Shown here one piece after another: positions 42,101 through 48,574 of a DNA stretch of 64,000 nucleotides. The stretch comes from Kribbella catacumbae DSM 19601. Lineage in GTDB: Bacteria; Actinomycetota; Actinomycetes; Propionibacteriales; Kribbellaceae. Location of the stretch: positions 62,001 to 126,000 of the forward strand of contig NZ_AQUZ01000001.1 of assembly GCF_000372465.1 (NCBI RefSeq). Direction: 5' to 3'. Numbering within the stretch: the first letter of the stretch is position 1; the number at the start of each line of letters is the position of its first letter. Below the pieces are notes generated by a model. That model saw only the letters and a program-made list of their open reading frames with translations, was not told the DNA's origin and ran no database searches. The translations under genes and the position numbers were made by a program.

Positions 42101-43375
42101 GAGGAACCGCAGCCCGATCATCGCCAGTTCCAGATGCCTGCCGGGGTCACCGCCGAGGCGATGCTGCCGTACGGCGAGAAAGACGACCCGCAGGTTGACC
42201 AGCTTCACCAGCAGATCAGGGCCTACCTGGCCGGCCACAAGGACATGGGCGACGCGGCGATGCGCGAGTACGACGTCGCGCTGGAAGGCCAGCTCTCGCC
42301 GACCGCCCTCGGCGCCAACATCAAGCACCTGACCAGCAGCCGGGGACTCGAACTGACGCCGATGGCCGGCCGCGGCAACGGGAACACCGCGTTCGTCGTC
42401 GTCATCAAGGCCAGGCCGGTGGGCTGGGACCTGAAGGAAGTTCTCGACGGCCAGCAGGACGGCAGCGTTTCGCGTTCGGAGGAGAGCAACGGAGTCAGCA
42501 CGACGGGGAACCAGCTGGCTCCGGTCACGGGCTCCGGCGGCGCGAGCGGTGGCATCGTCAACATCGGCGCCTCGATCGGTGAGAACGTCAAGGTGCAGAC
42601 CTCCGACTCGCACGCCACCCGGATGGAGACGAGCGCCTTCAGCAACGGCCCTCTCGCCGTCGTCGAGACGCCGATGGTCTACAACGTCACGGTTCATGAG
42701 ATCGCCAACACCGGCCGCGGCCTGCCGAAGACCAAGCACTCGGAGCAACTGCCCGAGACCGCCAAGGCCGTCTATTCGCTCAAGATGCTGACGCACAAGT
42801 ACCTGGACGGGTTGCGGCAACTCGAGACCGGTACTACGGCCGACCCATTGCTCGCGGCGGCCCCGGCCGAGCTGGGCAAGCCGGAGCGGGCGACGGAGTA
42901 CGGGAAAGATGACAAGGGCAACGATGTGCACCAGCCCTATCGGCCGATGCTGAAGGCGCTGAGGCAGGCTGTCGCCAGCAAGCAAACGGTGACTCTGGCC
43001 ATGCAGGAGGCCAGCGGGGTGGAGCGGACCTACCAGGCCTTCCCGAACGGATCGCTGACCGAGGTGGGCGACGGCAGCGGCTATGCCGAGGCGTTCGCCA
43101 CCCTGCATCCGCAGATCGCCCTGATGTGCGAGGGACGCATCGACCTGCGCGAGCTCTACAACACCACGGCCAGGTCGGAGTCGTTCAACGGCAAGGTGGC
43201 CGAGGAGCTCGGACGCAGCGGCGTACCGATCTCGATGCTGAAGGGCCTCGACCATTCGACGACCGCCCGGCAGCTGGCCACCAAACCGGATCAGAGCGCT
43301 CGGCGACAAGTCGGCGGGGCGGCCGGCCGGACGATCACGGCGTCAGGTCACGGCCCGTCCATCGCCGGCTCGTGA
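36194..43375 (+). CDS. Giant multi-module beta-rich protein, function unknown
   Basis: 2393 residues; GGAG 8 nt before ATG 36194. There is no signal peptide, membrane helix or known catalytic motif. Residues 1-450 are Ala/Arg-rich and mostly helical. About 465-605 are strongly helical and charged (coiled-coil-like, EVQGLERLAAAKSV...). From about 690 to 2200 a module recurs: a Ser/Thr/Gly-rich stretch of alternating small and hydrophobic residues (near 700, 950-1010, 1255, 1505, 1830, 2095; e.g. SVTHSTTYSAGVELKGAG) followed by hydrophobic strands ending in a V-x-V-x-(V/I) pattern. Such stretches look like amphipathic beta-hairpins, as in pore-forming toxins, but this is inference. The last 150 residues contain DLRELYNTTARSESFNGKV. 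It is probably cotranscribed with two small paralogues downstream. A toxin, exported effector or surface polymer are all possible. Confidence 0.85.
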   Translation: MSTPAQGDLAVARAREALGTAFGVVAPAGVRLRDGSFRLDAQEVLPAQVVNTLDERLSRRAADRASDERLLAESVALVGAEVARNRGLDPADGATAALDRLLHVPGLQQAHRVEADAMLRSVLESAAPRSEAAAARLATLPDESRTARPTHLVSTARQIRRDAHLLANQAAPSSTSPGTALPVGAPQPRTGRHRSQVGARHRRVNNARTATPQVRGSGLVTGIGGRPVLDPDLNETTALAALQQLDRAELGGTITSKPTINPQAQLAVIETAASNAPQHVRVEILPTSRGTAAEGQLHSGTENDPHVVRFSPRLADDQLAQVWVHQLNQVSQQLDAANAGRPTGIRGRLRSLLGHEKRDRSLNADYASYQFLTSSWHRARAQTAAYGRPTGPQSVAELERDVEALATSIQKKGGTAPALPWAADAIHVPGAAAAGTAAAIAVRTEAAEVAPYTPPALRLQVVDEVADLQSEVQGLERLAAAKSVSSAAALKQAEELSLKADAELSFKDKGAPERARVLEVEASGATRKAHRHAEISEGYRKAAVAAGQALAGQQDLLTELDAVIADPNRPQTAIATLARDAAEKTDAYQVATDQALPVKDVLNTGVPAGGPLETPVAQIDQVLAARGISAQLADSTGPLPLPEAAYRRLLSPAGMEFTVGGSPNSDVTKLAQVRLKLRPHDVRENLDLDYDLAEQMSGTIGDGGQSVSTTAAHSTNFNFGLDLQPLMAMAPPGGTVHSLSQVAGLRVDASSGRAQSESSGSSSHDKQGAVDDNRGESLQVGWNGTWEIEVRASATDPWSPAETFDAGPQLTWVSAAYTVKPAAETVTLADLGRADEIDPAFPRHTVTDIDGMTSIRDRLVAGGRERFGAIDKVAYGQINGLLTEDMSRLLRQTSKPGGYGRQIVSAGEAQYHMQLEVEPIWSTAKLSGESSPDLWQEEVEVDFAGVNASQSFSTSASASVGVAYPGKAVDGQPVPGYMPSPTALSDIGSTSMDVSPRGSAGRNVSRQGGLNVSATSITPVVHRSQGPTQGVVVGLGIRATLRKLNDPDAQPVVVTDFCDARLRVPENDLLRAGARVDAKAVLRNPDKTVRLDQYDRALLRGDPEPPTGVQTLPATIGPEEEQMRGSGQALVQNLTGDRAALNRTLRDLSGKGLVPPLDEAGHRLRKGLGILQPDFGKLPSDRRQRAGQLINYDRVIQHIAAERLEAGYNQAAQSGIPMVLVDQQTGHAPKLRTFRIAIRQDFGDVTGEGTSTTDNVVRLGIASDASGRSGGRSKGAPLSAGAGVSNGPAEGVRGLAGRLGFKLSRNAIGRSFNWSAGRRVNRVSLTESTGPVDKLRTGHRIVVTEVTPNGDSAPIANEKGSAQILVDSALSRAAAPVHAAQRKAPSAVAVKQSMPVHVDAGNPVDRITSAVDAIELGSNTYLELHSMLGPDSLVAHKEWMNGEYRLPMTIVPPAGNPIDAIQQGALLPQRFSVVVRGEAVDRTFVATTEQNTGDINLTMKDTSFTAGRSASGGGGLDGGGGPVEADGSSLSAGGTLGRTGGRSQSTTNSQTAGEEGLLINVGTHHQFVDRYKMVADVVDASGTVVQSVPLQDAKVQTTTPERRTLRMYGRRELDLPLEVVSDAAERYLNGQLKISPRDASAFIRRYKQEAGAATGLAAEHTEERLTEKVIAHAKTAESTAPTAAQRFDETLTTVDQEAAQQRAMALPRQYNNGLASAQIEDISPIGRPGEQVDHLTPALRQVEQLAPGLLASDPMLRSALATDLGTDGWHGHLGDMFGVRGFVAEIEVPIPGQPNPDLIVIRDTARYAGPVMVDGTPDLGEVSAIGLKQNYSYQGQGESVTHSTTYSAGVELKGAGDTTASAGVGVNRTRVVSARRGTTNTTLDRTGHFELAEVQREVVFDIQVSRVHNAGAAAVAGARWRLNQTLPAGQTTHATPEQVRGQMTLMVPRKLLTPLPANAAAQNAPGTEVEEPQPDHRQFQMPAGVTAEAMLPYGEKDDPQVDQLHQQIRAYLAGHKDMGDAAMREYDVALEGQLSPTALGANIKHLTSSRGLELTPMAGRGNGNTAFVVVIKARPVGWDLKEVLDGQQDGSVSRSEESNGVSTTGNQLAPVTGSGGASGGIVNIGASIGENVKVQTSDSHATRMETSAFSNGPLAVVETPMVYNVTVHEIANTGRGLPKTKHSEQLPETAKAVYSLKMLTHKYLDGLRQLETGTTADPLLAAAPAELGKPERATEYGKDDKGNDVHQPYRPMLKALRQAVASKQTVTLAMQEASGVERTYQAFPNGSLTEVGDGSGYAEAFATLHPQIALMCEGRIDLRELYNTTARSESFNGKVAEELGRSGVPISMLKGLDHSTTARQLATKPDQSARRQVGGAAGRTITASGHGPSIAGS

Positions 43376-43413
43376 CTGCGGGCATGATGGTCCGACACGA
43401 CGAGAGGGACGGC

Positions 43414-43944
43414 ATGGCGTTCGCGGTCGCACGCACGAGGGACGAGGCTCACCTGTACCTCGAGCTGCAGCCCTGCCCGGACTGCGGTTCGGCCGAGGCA
43501 CCTTGGGAGCACGCCCTGATCGAGGTCGACGGCTCGTTGACCATCAGTTACGCCGCCGTTTGTCCTGGGTGCGGAGCCGAGCGGGAGTATTTGTTCGGGC
43601 TGCCGGCCCGGGAGACTCCAGCGGGGTCGTGGCCGACGTTCGGCGGGGCCGAGCCGTCGGAGTTGCTCGATGCCGGTCAGTGGCTGGCGATAGCCGACCA
43701 GGTCGCCGGCAACGTGCCCGTGGATCCCGTGGAGGCCGGGCCGGCGCTGTCCATCGCGCGGGCCGCGGTCGAGGAGGTCATCAAGTTCGTGCCGCCGGGC
43801 CAGGACGCAGTACCGGCGGACGAGTTCTGGACACCGGACGGCCGCCGTGTTTTCGAGGCGGAGCCGGGTAGGTTCCGGTTGGACCGCCTGCTGGTGGTGC
43901 GCGACGCGTACCACGAACTCGTCCGAGAAACAGGAGCGAAATAA
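43414..43944 (+). CDS. Zinc-ribbon partner protein A of the giant gene
   Basis: 176 residues, 38 bp after the giant gene. The N-terminal ARTRDEAHLYLELQPC motif is followed by two CxxC pairs (PCPDCGS and CPGCGAE), a probable zinc ribbon. A helical C-terminal half includes LLDAGQWLAIADQVAG and AAVEEVIKFVPPGQDAVPADEFW. It is homologous along its length to the next gene. An immunity, chaperone or adaptor role for the giant protein is inferred from linkage only. ATG 43414 has AGAGGGA upstream; ATG 43384 or 43387 would overextend. Confidence 0.72.
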   Translation: MAFAVARTRDEAHLYLELQPCPDCGSAEAPWEHALIEVDGSLTISYAAVCPGCGAEREYLFGLPARETPAGSWPTFGGAEPSELLDAGQWLAIADQVAGNVPVDPVEAGPALSIARAAVEEVIKFVPPGQDAVPADEFWTPDGRRVFEAEPGRFRLDRLLVVRDAYHELVRETGAK

Positions 43945-43947
43945 CCG

Positions 43948-44508
43948 ATGCTGACCGCAAGGACCCTCGCCGAAGCGCAGGTCTACGTGAGCGTGATGAC
44001 CGCGGCCGACGAGACCGCACCGGCGACGGCGCCCGCGCCGATCGAGCCAGGCCCGAACCTCGCCGAGGGCGAGGACGCCTGGACGGTGACCACGACGGCC
44101 GGCGAGATCGCGGTGCCGTACGCGTCGGAAGACGCAGCCCGCACGATCGGCTCGCGCTTCGGCCTCGGGCTCTCCCAGCTCATCGACGCGGCCCAGTGGG
44201 CACTGGTGGCGGCGACGTACGCGCGCCGGGCGCTGGAGGCCGACATGGCCTACACCGGCGGCCCGGATCAGGATCGCGGCAGTGTCGAACTCAACTGGGA
44301 GTTCGCCGCGGACGCGGTCGGCGAGGCACTGAAGTTCCTGCCGGAGGGCGCAGAGCAGGTGCCGGCCGAAGGTGTCTGGTCCGAGCTCGGCCGCCAGGCA
44401 GTCGCACGGAGCCCGGAGTTGGTGACCCGGTCGAAGCTGGTCGACGACCTTGAGTATTACCGCGGCACGCTTGACGACTTCCGCGCGCTCTACGGACCGT
44501 CTGCTTGA
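43948..44508 (+). CDS. Partner protein B, cysteine-less paralogue
   Basis: 186 residues, starting 3 bp after gene A. It aligns with A at ARTLAEAQVYVSV, LSQLIDAAQWALVA and AADAVGEALKFLPEGAEQVPAEGVW, but the zinc-ribbon cysteines are gone and an Ala/Pro-rich stretch replaces them. The 3' end overlaps the convergent acVLRF1 gene by 19 bp. The function is unknown. The pair may be duplicated immunity or adaptor proteins with diverged metal dependence. Confidence 0.7.
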   Translation: MLTARTLAEAQVYVSVMTAADETAPATAPAPIEPGPNLAEGEDAWTVTTTAGEIAVPYASEDAARTIGSRFGLGLSQLIDAAQWALVAATYARRALEADMAYTGGPDQDRGSVELNWEFAADAVGEALKFLPEGAEQVPAEGVWSELGRQAVARSPELVTRSKLVDDLEYYRGTLDDFRALYGPSA

Positions 44509-45125
44509 GCTGGCGGGTCGGTTAGTTCGATCCGGATCGCGCGGGCGTCGATACCGGCTTGCTCGAGGACTTTCTGCCTGGGATCGGCCACGCCTAGAAA
44601 GGGTGGCCGGACCAGCGGGCGGAGTGCTTTCAAACGCGGGTCTTCTAGCACTGTGTCGATCGCCTTGCGGTCTCCCCCGCAGATCAGCACGTCGAGCTTG
44701 GCTGGCGTGAGGATCCGTACTGCGACCTCGGTGGCTGCTGCGAACGCCTCGCGGGCCTGGTTGTCCCGTCGCCGGGCGAATCGTTGCTGCGACCAGCCGC
44801 CGGCCTTGGTGGTCCCCTGCACGTGGCGGGAGCCGACCTTGGAGCTAACGAGTTTGGTGCCCTCGAATACGCCCGCGCCATAGCCGCCACGGCGTACCAG
44901 CAGCAGGCCGAGCCGGCGGTCTTTGAGCACATGCGCGACGAGACCGGCTGGACTCAGATCTTCCAGCGGCCCGAACGGTACGTCGATATCGGCGCGCGAG
45001 CCGTCGTCGGCTTTGGCGCTCAGGTGAGTTGGTGTCACGTCGTACTCCGTGACGCCGTGGCGCTCAGTGAAGCCGGCTAGCCAGCGTTCGAGGCGTTCTG
45101 GGCCGACGGAAACGATACGAGTCAC
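44490..45125 (-). CDS. acVLRF1-type peptidyl-tRNA hydrolase
   Basis: 211 residues of the actinobacterial Vms1-like release factor (eRF1 domain 2-like) family. The diagnostic loop is visible as GSRHVQGTTKAGGWSQQRFARRRDNQ split around the GGWSQQRFARRRDNQ motif. An HVLKDRRLGLLLVRRGGYG strand precedes it and ILTPAKLDVLICGGDRKA follows. Family members are thought to release nascent chains from peptidyl-tRNA on stalled large subunits. GTG 45125 is the likely start. Confidence 0.85.
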   Translation of the reverse strand: MTRIVSVGPERLERWLAGFTERHGVTEYDVTPTHLSAKADDGSRADIDVPFGPLEDLSPAGLVAHVLKDRRLGLLLVRRGGYGAGVFEGTKLVSSKVGSRHVQGTTKAGGWSQQRFARRRDNQAREAFAAATEVAVRILTPAKLDVLICGGDRKAIDTVLEDPRLKALRPLVRPPFLGVADPRQKVLEQAGIDARAIRIELTDPPAQADGP

Positions 45126-45196
45126 GACGCCGACGCTAACCCATGCGAAAGCCAGGCCTTGGTCGCGTCGCGTGGCCGATTTGCTTCGGAGAGTAT

Positions 45197-45212
45197 TCGA
45201 ACATACGATCGA
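45197..45212 (+). promoter_or_regulatory. LexA/SOS-like box before the 13E12 HNH gene
   Basis: TCGAACATACGATCGA matches the actinobacterial LexA consensus TCGAAC-N4-GTTCGA at 11 of the 12 fixed positions. It ends 3 bp before ATG 45216, so a bound repressor would cover the transcription and translation start. No Shine-Dalgarno site is seen, and a leaderless or very short leader is likely. Confidence 0.75.
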
Positions 45213-45215
45213 TTC

Positions 45216-47366
45216 ATGAGCAGACATCCTGGCAGTCGACCGGCAGACGGGCCACCGCGCCCGGTGCCGCCGACCGCCGGGCGTCCACGCTTGCAGAGCC
45301 TGCTGCGCCTCGACGTGGCCGACGACCCCGGCCGCGGCACCCTGCTGTACGAGGCCGTCGTCCTCCAAGACACCACCCAGCTGACCGATGACGGCTGGGT
45401 GGACCGGCTCGACGCGATCACCCGGATCAAAGCCCGCCTCGCCGCCCTGGAAGCCGAGACCGTCGCCGGGTTCGACGACTCCCTGCACGGCGTCTCCGCC
45501 GACCTCGGTCACCGCTACCCCCACCCCGGCGACCGCGACGCCACCCCCGGCGAACGCCGCTGGATCGCCGGCGACCTACGCTCCATCTCCGACGAGATCG
45601 CCCTGATCCTCAACGTGCACCGCGGCCATGCCACCACCCGGATCCACAACTCCTGCGAACTGGTCCACAACTTCCCGGCCACGCTGGCCGCCTTGAGCGA
45701 CGGGCTGCTGACCGAACGGGCCGCGTTCACGATCGTCACCGAACTGTCCGTGTTGGACGATCTCGACGAACTCCGTGCCGCTGAGGCCGCCATCTTGGAC
45801 TGGGCCCGCACCCATCCCTTGACCGACCTCAAGAAGGAATGCCACCGCGAAACCGCCCGCCGATCCCCCGCCGCCACCGACAAGGCCTACCAACGCGCCC
45901 ACGACGAACGCTCCGTCCGGATGCACCCCGACGACCGCGGCCGAGCCGACCTCGTCCACAACCAAGACGCCACCGAAGCCGCCGCCGTCATGACCAGCCT
46001 GTCCCGCGCCGCCGCCCACCGCCGCCGCCAAGGCGACCCCCGCACCATGGACCAACTCCGCGCAGACATCGCCCTGGCCCGCCTCCTCCCGCGCACCAAA
46101 TCCACCAACCCAGCCCACGAGGAGCCGATCGGCGACGAACCGGCCAGTCACGAACCGGTCAGCGACGAACCGGTCAGCCACCAACAGCCGGTCGGCGAAG
46201 ACCAGCAAAACGGCAGCCGCCCGTCCAGCGACCCCAGCCACTCCGGCCCCTGCACGCACCACCACGACGACAGCCACGGCGGTCACGGCAGCTACGGTCA
46301 CGGCAACGATGGCTACGACGATGCGCTCGGCGGCCAGGATCCCGACGGCTACGGCGGCGGTCACGCCGGCTACGACGGCAGCGATTCCGACGGCGACCAT
46401 AGCTACGGCTACGGCGGCGACGGTCACAACGGCTGCAGCTGCGGTCACTGCTACGACAGCTATGTCGATGGTCACGACGGCGATCATGGAAACGGTCACG
46501 GCGGCTACGACAGCGGCACCGCCGATCCTGAGTCCTCGCCCGATCTCGACGTCATCGACGAGATCGACGACGCCGCAGGCGGGGCAGAGGCCACCGTGGT
46601 CATCCACGCCACCGGCGACGAGATCCGCGCCCTCATCAACGGCGAACCAGCAACCGGCGGAGAAGCCGACCACCACGGACCCATCCCCCAGACCACACTG
46701 CGCCGATACCTCATCAAAGCCCTCACACAAACCCTCCTGCCAAACCTCCCCACCACCCCCAACAGCCCCCGCCCCGGCCCAGCAACCCACCGCCCCCGCA
46801 CCCAGACCACCCCAACCGGTCACACCAGCCGAGGTGGCGGCACGGGCGATGGAGATGACGGAGGCCGACGAGGCGGAAGTCCGGCCGGCGGAGGCGACGG
46901 CGGTGGCGGCGGCGGTGGCGGTGGCGGCGGCGGTGGTTCACGAATCGAGCTTCAGATCACCGACCAACCACCCACCAGCGACCCCGACAGATACGCACCA
47001 TCAGCCGCACTGGACAGGTATGTCCGGCTGCGAGATCGCACCTGCCAGTTCCCCGGCTGCAACCGGCCCGCGGAATTCACCGACCTCGACCACCGGACCG
47101 CATTCACCGCCGGCGGACGAACCACCGCGGCCAACCTCTGGTGCCTGTGCCGCCACCACCACCGCCTCAAGCACGAAGGCGGCTGGCACATCCACCCCAA
47201 CCCCGACGGCACCCACACCTGGACCAGCCCCACCGGCCGCCACTACCCCAACAACCCCACCCACCATCCACAAGCACCACCCGACGATCCCCCTCCACCC
47301 AAGCTCACCCGACCACCTCAGTCATCAGCAGACGATCCGCAGCCGGAGCCACCTGACCTGACCTGA
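45216..47366 (+). CDS. 13E12/DUF222 protein with HNH endonuclease domain
   Basis: 716 residues. The DUF222 (13E12) region spans about 40-300. The HNH domain is at about 600-660, with zinc cysteines in TCQFPGC, the DLDHR catalytic-type His, and a WCLCRHHHRLKH end. Between them lie an unusual Gly/His/Asp/Tyr-rich insertion (about 345-435, with a CSCGHC knot) and a poly-Gly run of about 13 residues near 562-574. 13E12 proteins are widespread in actinobacteria and SOS-controlled in mycobacteria; their DNA role is unclear. The start ATG 45216 sits 3 bp from a LexA-like box. Confidence 0.85.
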   Translation: MSRHPGSRPADGPPRPVPPTAGRPRLQSLLRLDVADDPGRGTLLYEAVVLQDTTQLTDDGWVDRLDAITRIKARLAALEAETVAGFDDSLHGVSADLGHRYPHPGDRDATPGERRWIAGDLRSISDEIALILNVHRGHATTRIHNSCELVHNFPATLAALSDGLLTERAAFTIVTELSVLDDLDELRAAEAAILDWARTHPLTDLKKECHRETARRSPAATDKAYQRAHDERSVRMHPDDRGRADLVHNQDATEAAAVMTSLSRAAAHRRRQGDPRTMDQLRADIALARLLPRTKSTNPAHEEPIGDEPASHEPVSDEPVSHQQPVGEDQQNGSRPSSDPSHSGPCTHHHDDSHGGHGSYGHGNDGYDDALGGQDPDGYGGGHAGYDGSDSDGDHSYGYGGDGHNGCSCGHCYDSYVDGHDGDHGNGHGGYDSGTADPESSPDLDVIDEIDDAAGGAEATVVIHATGDEIRALINGEPATGGEADHHGPIPQTTLRRYLIKALTQTLLPNLPTTPNSPRPGPATHRPRTQTTPTGHTSRGGGTGDGDDGGRRGGSPAGGGDGGGGGGGGGGGGGSRIELQITDQPPTSDPDRYAPSAALDRYVRLRDRTCQFPGCNRPAEFTDLDHRTAFTAGGRTTAANLWCLCRHHHRLKHEGGWHIHPNPDGTHTWTSPTGRHYPNNPTHHPQAPPDDPPPPKLTRPPQSSADDPQPEPPDLT

Positions 47367-47688
47367 GGTGCCACGTAGCCGCCGCTCGCCATCCCTGAGC
47401 GACTGGCTCCCGGATGGTCGAGGGTGGCCTGCTCGGATGGCCCTGCTCGGGATCGCCTGGTGGACGACTGCGCGGTGTGCTCTAACTGCTGTCGCAGTAC
47501 AGCGGACCTGAGGTGTCAGCGATGTTGGAAAGGGCACGCGACTAGGGCTTGGAAGTCGTTACGGTCCAGCCACTCGAAGTACCAGGTCTTCGTTCTGCGC
47601 GACTCACTCTCAAGAATCATCTGCGGAAGTGACGCAGGAGGGAGCGCGGTAGGCGCGTGGGCGGCGTACGCGGTACCGGGCATGCGAA
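47367..47688. other. Intergenic stretch without a recognisable gene
   Basis: About 320 bp between the HNH gene and the end of the suf operon. Several short frames cross it but none has the G/C third-position bias of the neighbours. No tRNA fold or repeat was seen. It may hold a decayed gene tail; nothing is supported. Confidence 0.5.
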
Positions 47689-47712
47689 AGCCCGGGCCAC
47701 CTGACCCGGGCT
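47689..47712 (-). terminator. Hairpin terminator of the suf operon
   Basis: Perfect 8-bp stem AGCCCGGG (47689-47696) with CCCGGGCT (47705-47712) and an 8-nt loop, beginning 18 nt beyond the sufT stop. Confidence 0.7.
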
Positions 47713-47730
47713 AGCGCAGTACGGTGTCGC

Positions 47731-48117
47731 TCAGACGTTGAAGCCCAGGGCTCGCAATTGGTCGCGGCCGTCGTCGGTGATCTTCTCCGGGCCCCACGGC
47801 GGCATCCAGACCCAGTTGATCCGGAAGTCGTTGACCAGGCCGTCCAGGGACATCCGGGTCTGGTCCTCGATCACGTCGGTCAGCGGGCAGGCCGCCGACG
47901 TCAGCGTCATGTCGATGATCGCGGTGTTGCTGTCGTCCACGGTCACGCCGTAGATCAGGCCCAGGTCGACCACGTTGATGCCGAGTTCGGGGTCGACGAC
48001 GTCCTTGAGCGCCTCGGTCACGTCCTCGACGGCGACGACGGTCGTACCAGCCGGCTTGTTTGCGGCTTCGAGGTCGACCTCGGGCAGCTCGATCTTCTCG
48101 TCGGTCTGGTCAGACAT
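47731..48117 (-). CDS. sufT: Fe-S assembly factor SufT-like (MIP18/DUF59)
   Basis: 128 residues. The DUF59 core EALKDVVDPELGINVVDLGLIYGV is split across residues about 35-58. TSAACPLTDVIEDQ carries the conserved Cys, and the C-terminal WMPPWGPEKIT segment is typical. It matures Fe-S proteins after SufBCD assembly. It overlaps sufU by 8 bp and ends the operon. Confidence 0.92.
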   Translation of the reverse strand: MSDQTDEKIELPEVDLEAANKPAGTTVVAVEDVTEALKDVVDPELGINVVDLGLIYGVTVDDSNTAIIDMTLTSAACPLTDVIEDQTRMSLDGLVNDFRINWVWMPPWGPEKITDDGRDQLRALGFNV

Positions 48118-48568
48118 TGCTGGCTCCTTCTTTCTTGGCTAGCGCTTGGGCGGTGGCGTCACGCCAAGCCGACCAGCCCAGCAGTGCGCACTTCACCCGG
48201 GCCGGGAACTGCGCGACACCCGCGAAGGCGACGCCGTCTTCCAGAACCTCTTCGTCCGGTTCCACATTCCCGCGGCCCTGCATGAGTTCCAGGAACTTCT
48301 CGTACGTCGCCATGCCCTCGGCAACCGGCTTGCCGATCACCAGGTCACTCATCACCGAGGTGGCCGCCTGGCTGATCGAGCACCCGACGCTGTGGTGCGT
48401 CAGGCCCGTCACCGTGTCACCGTCGAGCTCGACGCGCAGTGTGACCTCGTCCCCGCAGGACGGGTTCACGTGATGCACTTCCACGTCGTACGGGTCCGCC
48501 AGCCCCGCGTGGTGCGGGCTGCGGTAGTGATCCAGGATGATCTCCTGGTACAGCGAATCCAGCTGCAT
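48110..48568 (-). CDS. sufU: SufU zinc-dependent sulfurtransferase
   Basis: 152 residues. The zinc ligands/sulfur acceptor sites are in NPSCGDEV, VGCSISQA and RVKCALLGW, as in Bacillus SufU. It accepts persulfide sulfur from SufS, activating it for cluster assembly. It starts 6 bp after the sufS stop. The N-terminal LYQEIILDHYRSPHH is the IscU-fold signature. Confidence 0.95.
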   Translation of the reverse strand: MQLDSLYQEIILDHYRSPHHAGLADPYDVEVHHVNPSCGDEVTLRVELDGDTVTGLTHHSVGCSISQAATSVMSDLVIGKPVAEGMATYEKFLELMQGRGNVEPDEEVLEDGVAFAGVAQFPARVKCALLGWSAWRDATAQALAKKEGASNV

Positions 48569-48574
48569 AAGCCG

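Noticed and set aside
39164..43309. A 1381-codon open frame on the minus strand opposite the giant gene
   Set aside because: It is the antisense shadow of a long high-GC gene. Its composition (Val, Arg, Asp, Gly runs) is what the complementary strand yields, and it has no domain.
36194..43375. RHS/YD-repeat or classical polymorphic toxin
   Set aside because: No YD repeats, PAAR, HINT or WXG100 motif and no recognisable C-terminal nuclease domain were seen. The repeats are Ser/Gly/Thr beta stretches of a different kind.
45576..46823. A Val/Ala/Gly-rich minus-strand frame opposite the HNH gene
   Set aside because: Low-complexity complement of the Gly/His/Asp-rich insertion; no start context and no family.
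46260..46930. CRISPR-like or minisatellite repeats
   Set aside because: The short GGC/GAC/CAC repetitions are in-frame codons for Gly, Asp, His and Tyr and a poly-Gly run. There is no regular repeat-spacer pattern.
47520..47680. Possible tRNA or small RNA gene between the HNH gene and sufT
   Set aside because: No cloverleaf arms, T-loop or CCA end could be fitted, and the only clear hairpin is the terminator at 47689-47712.
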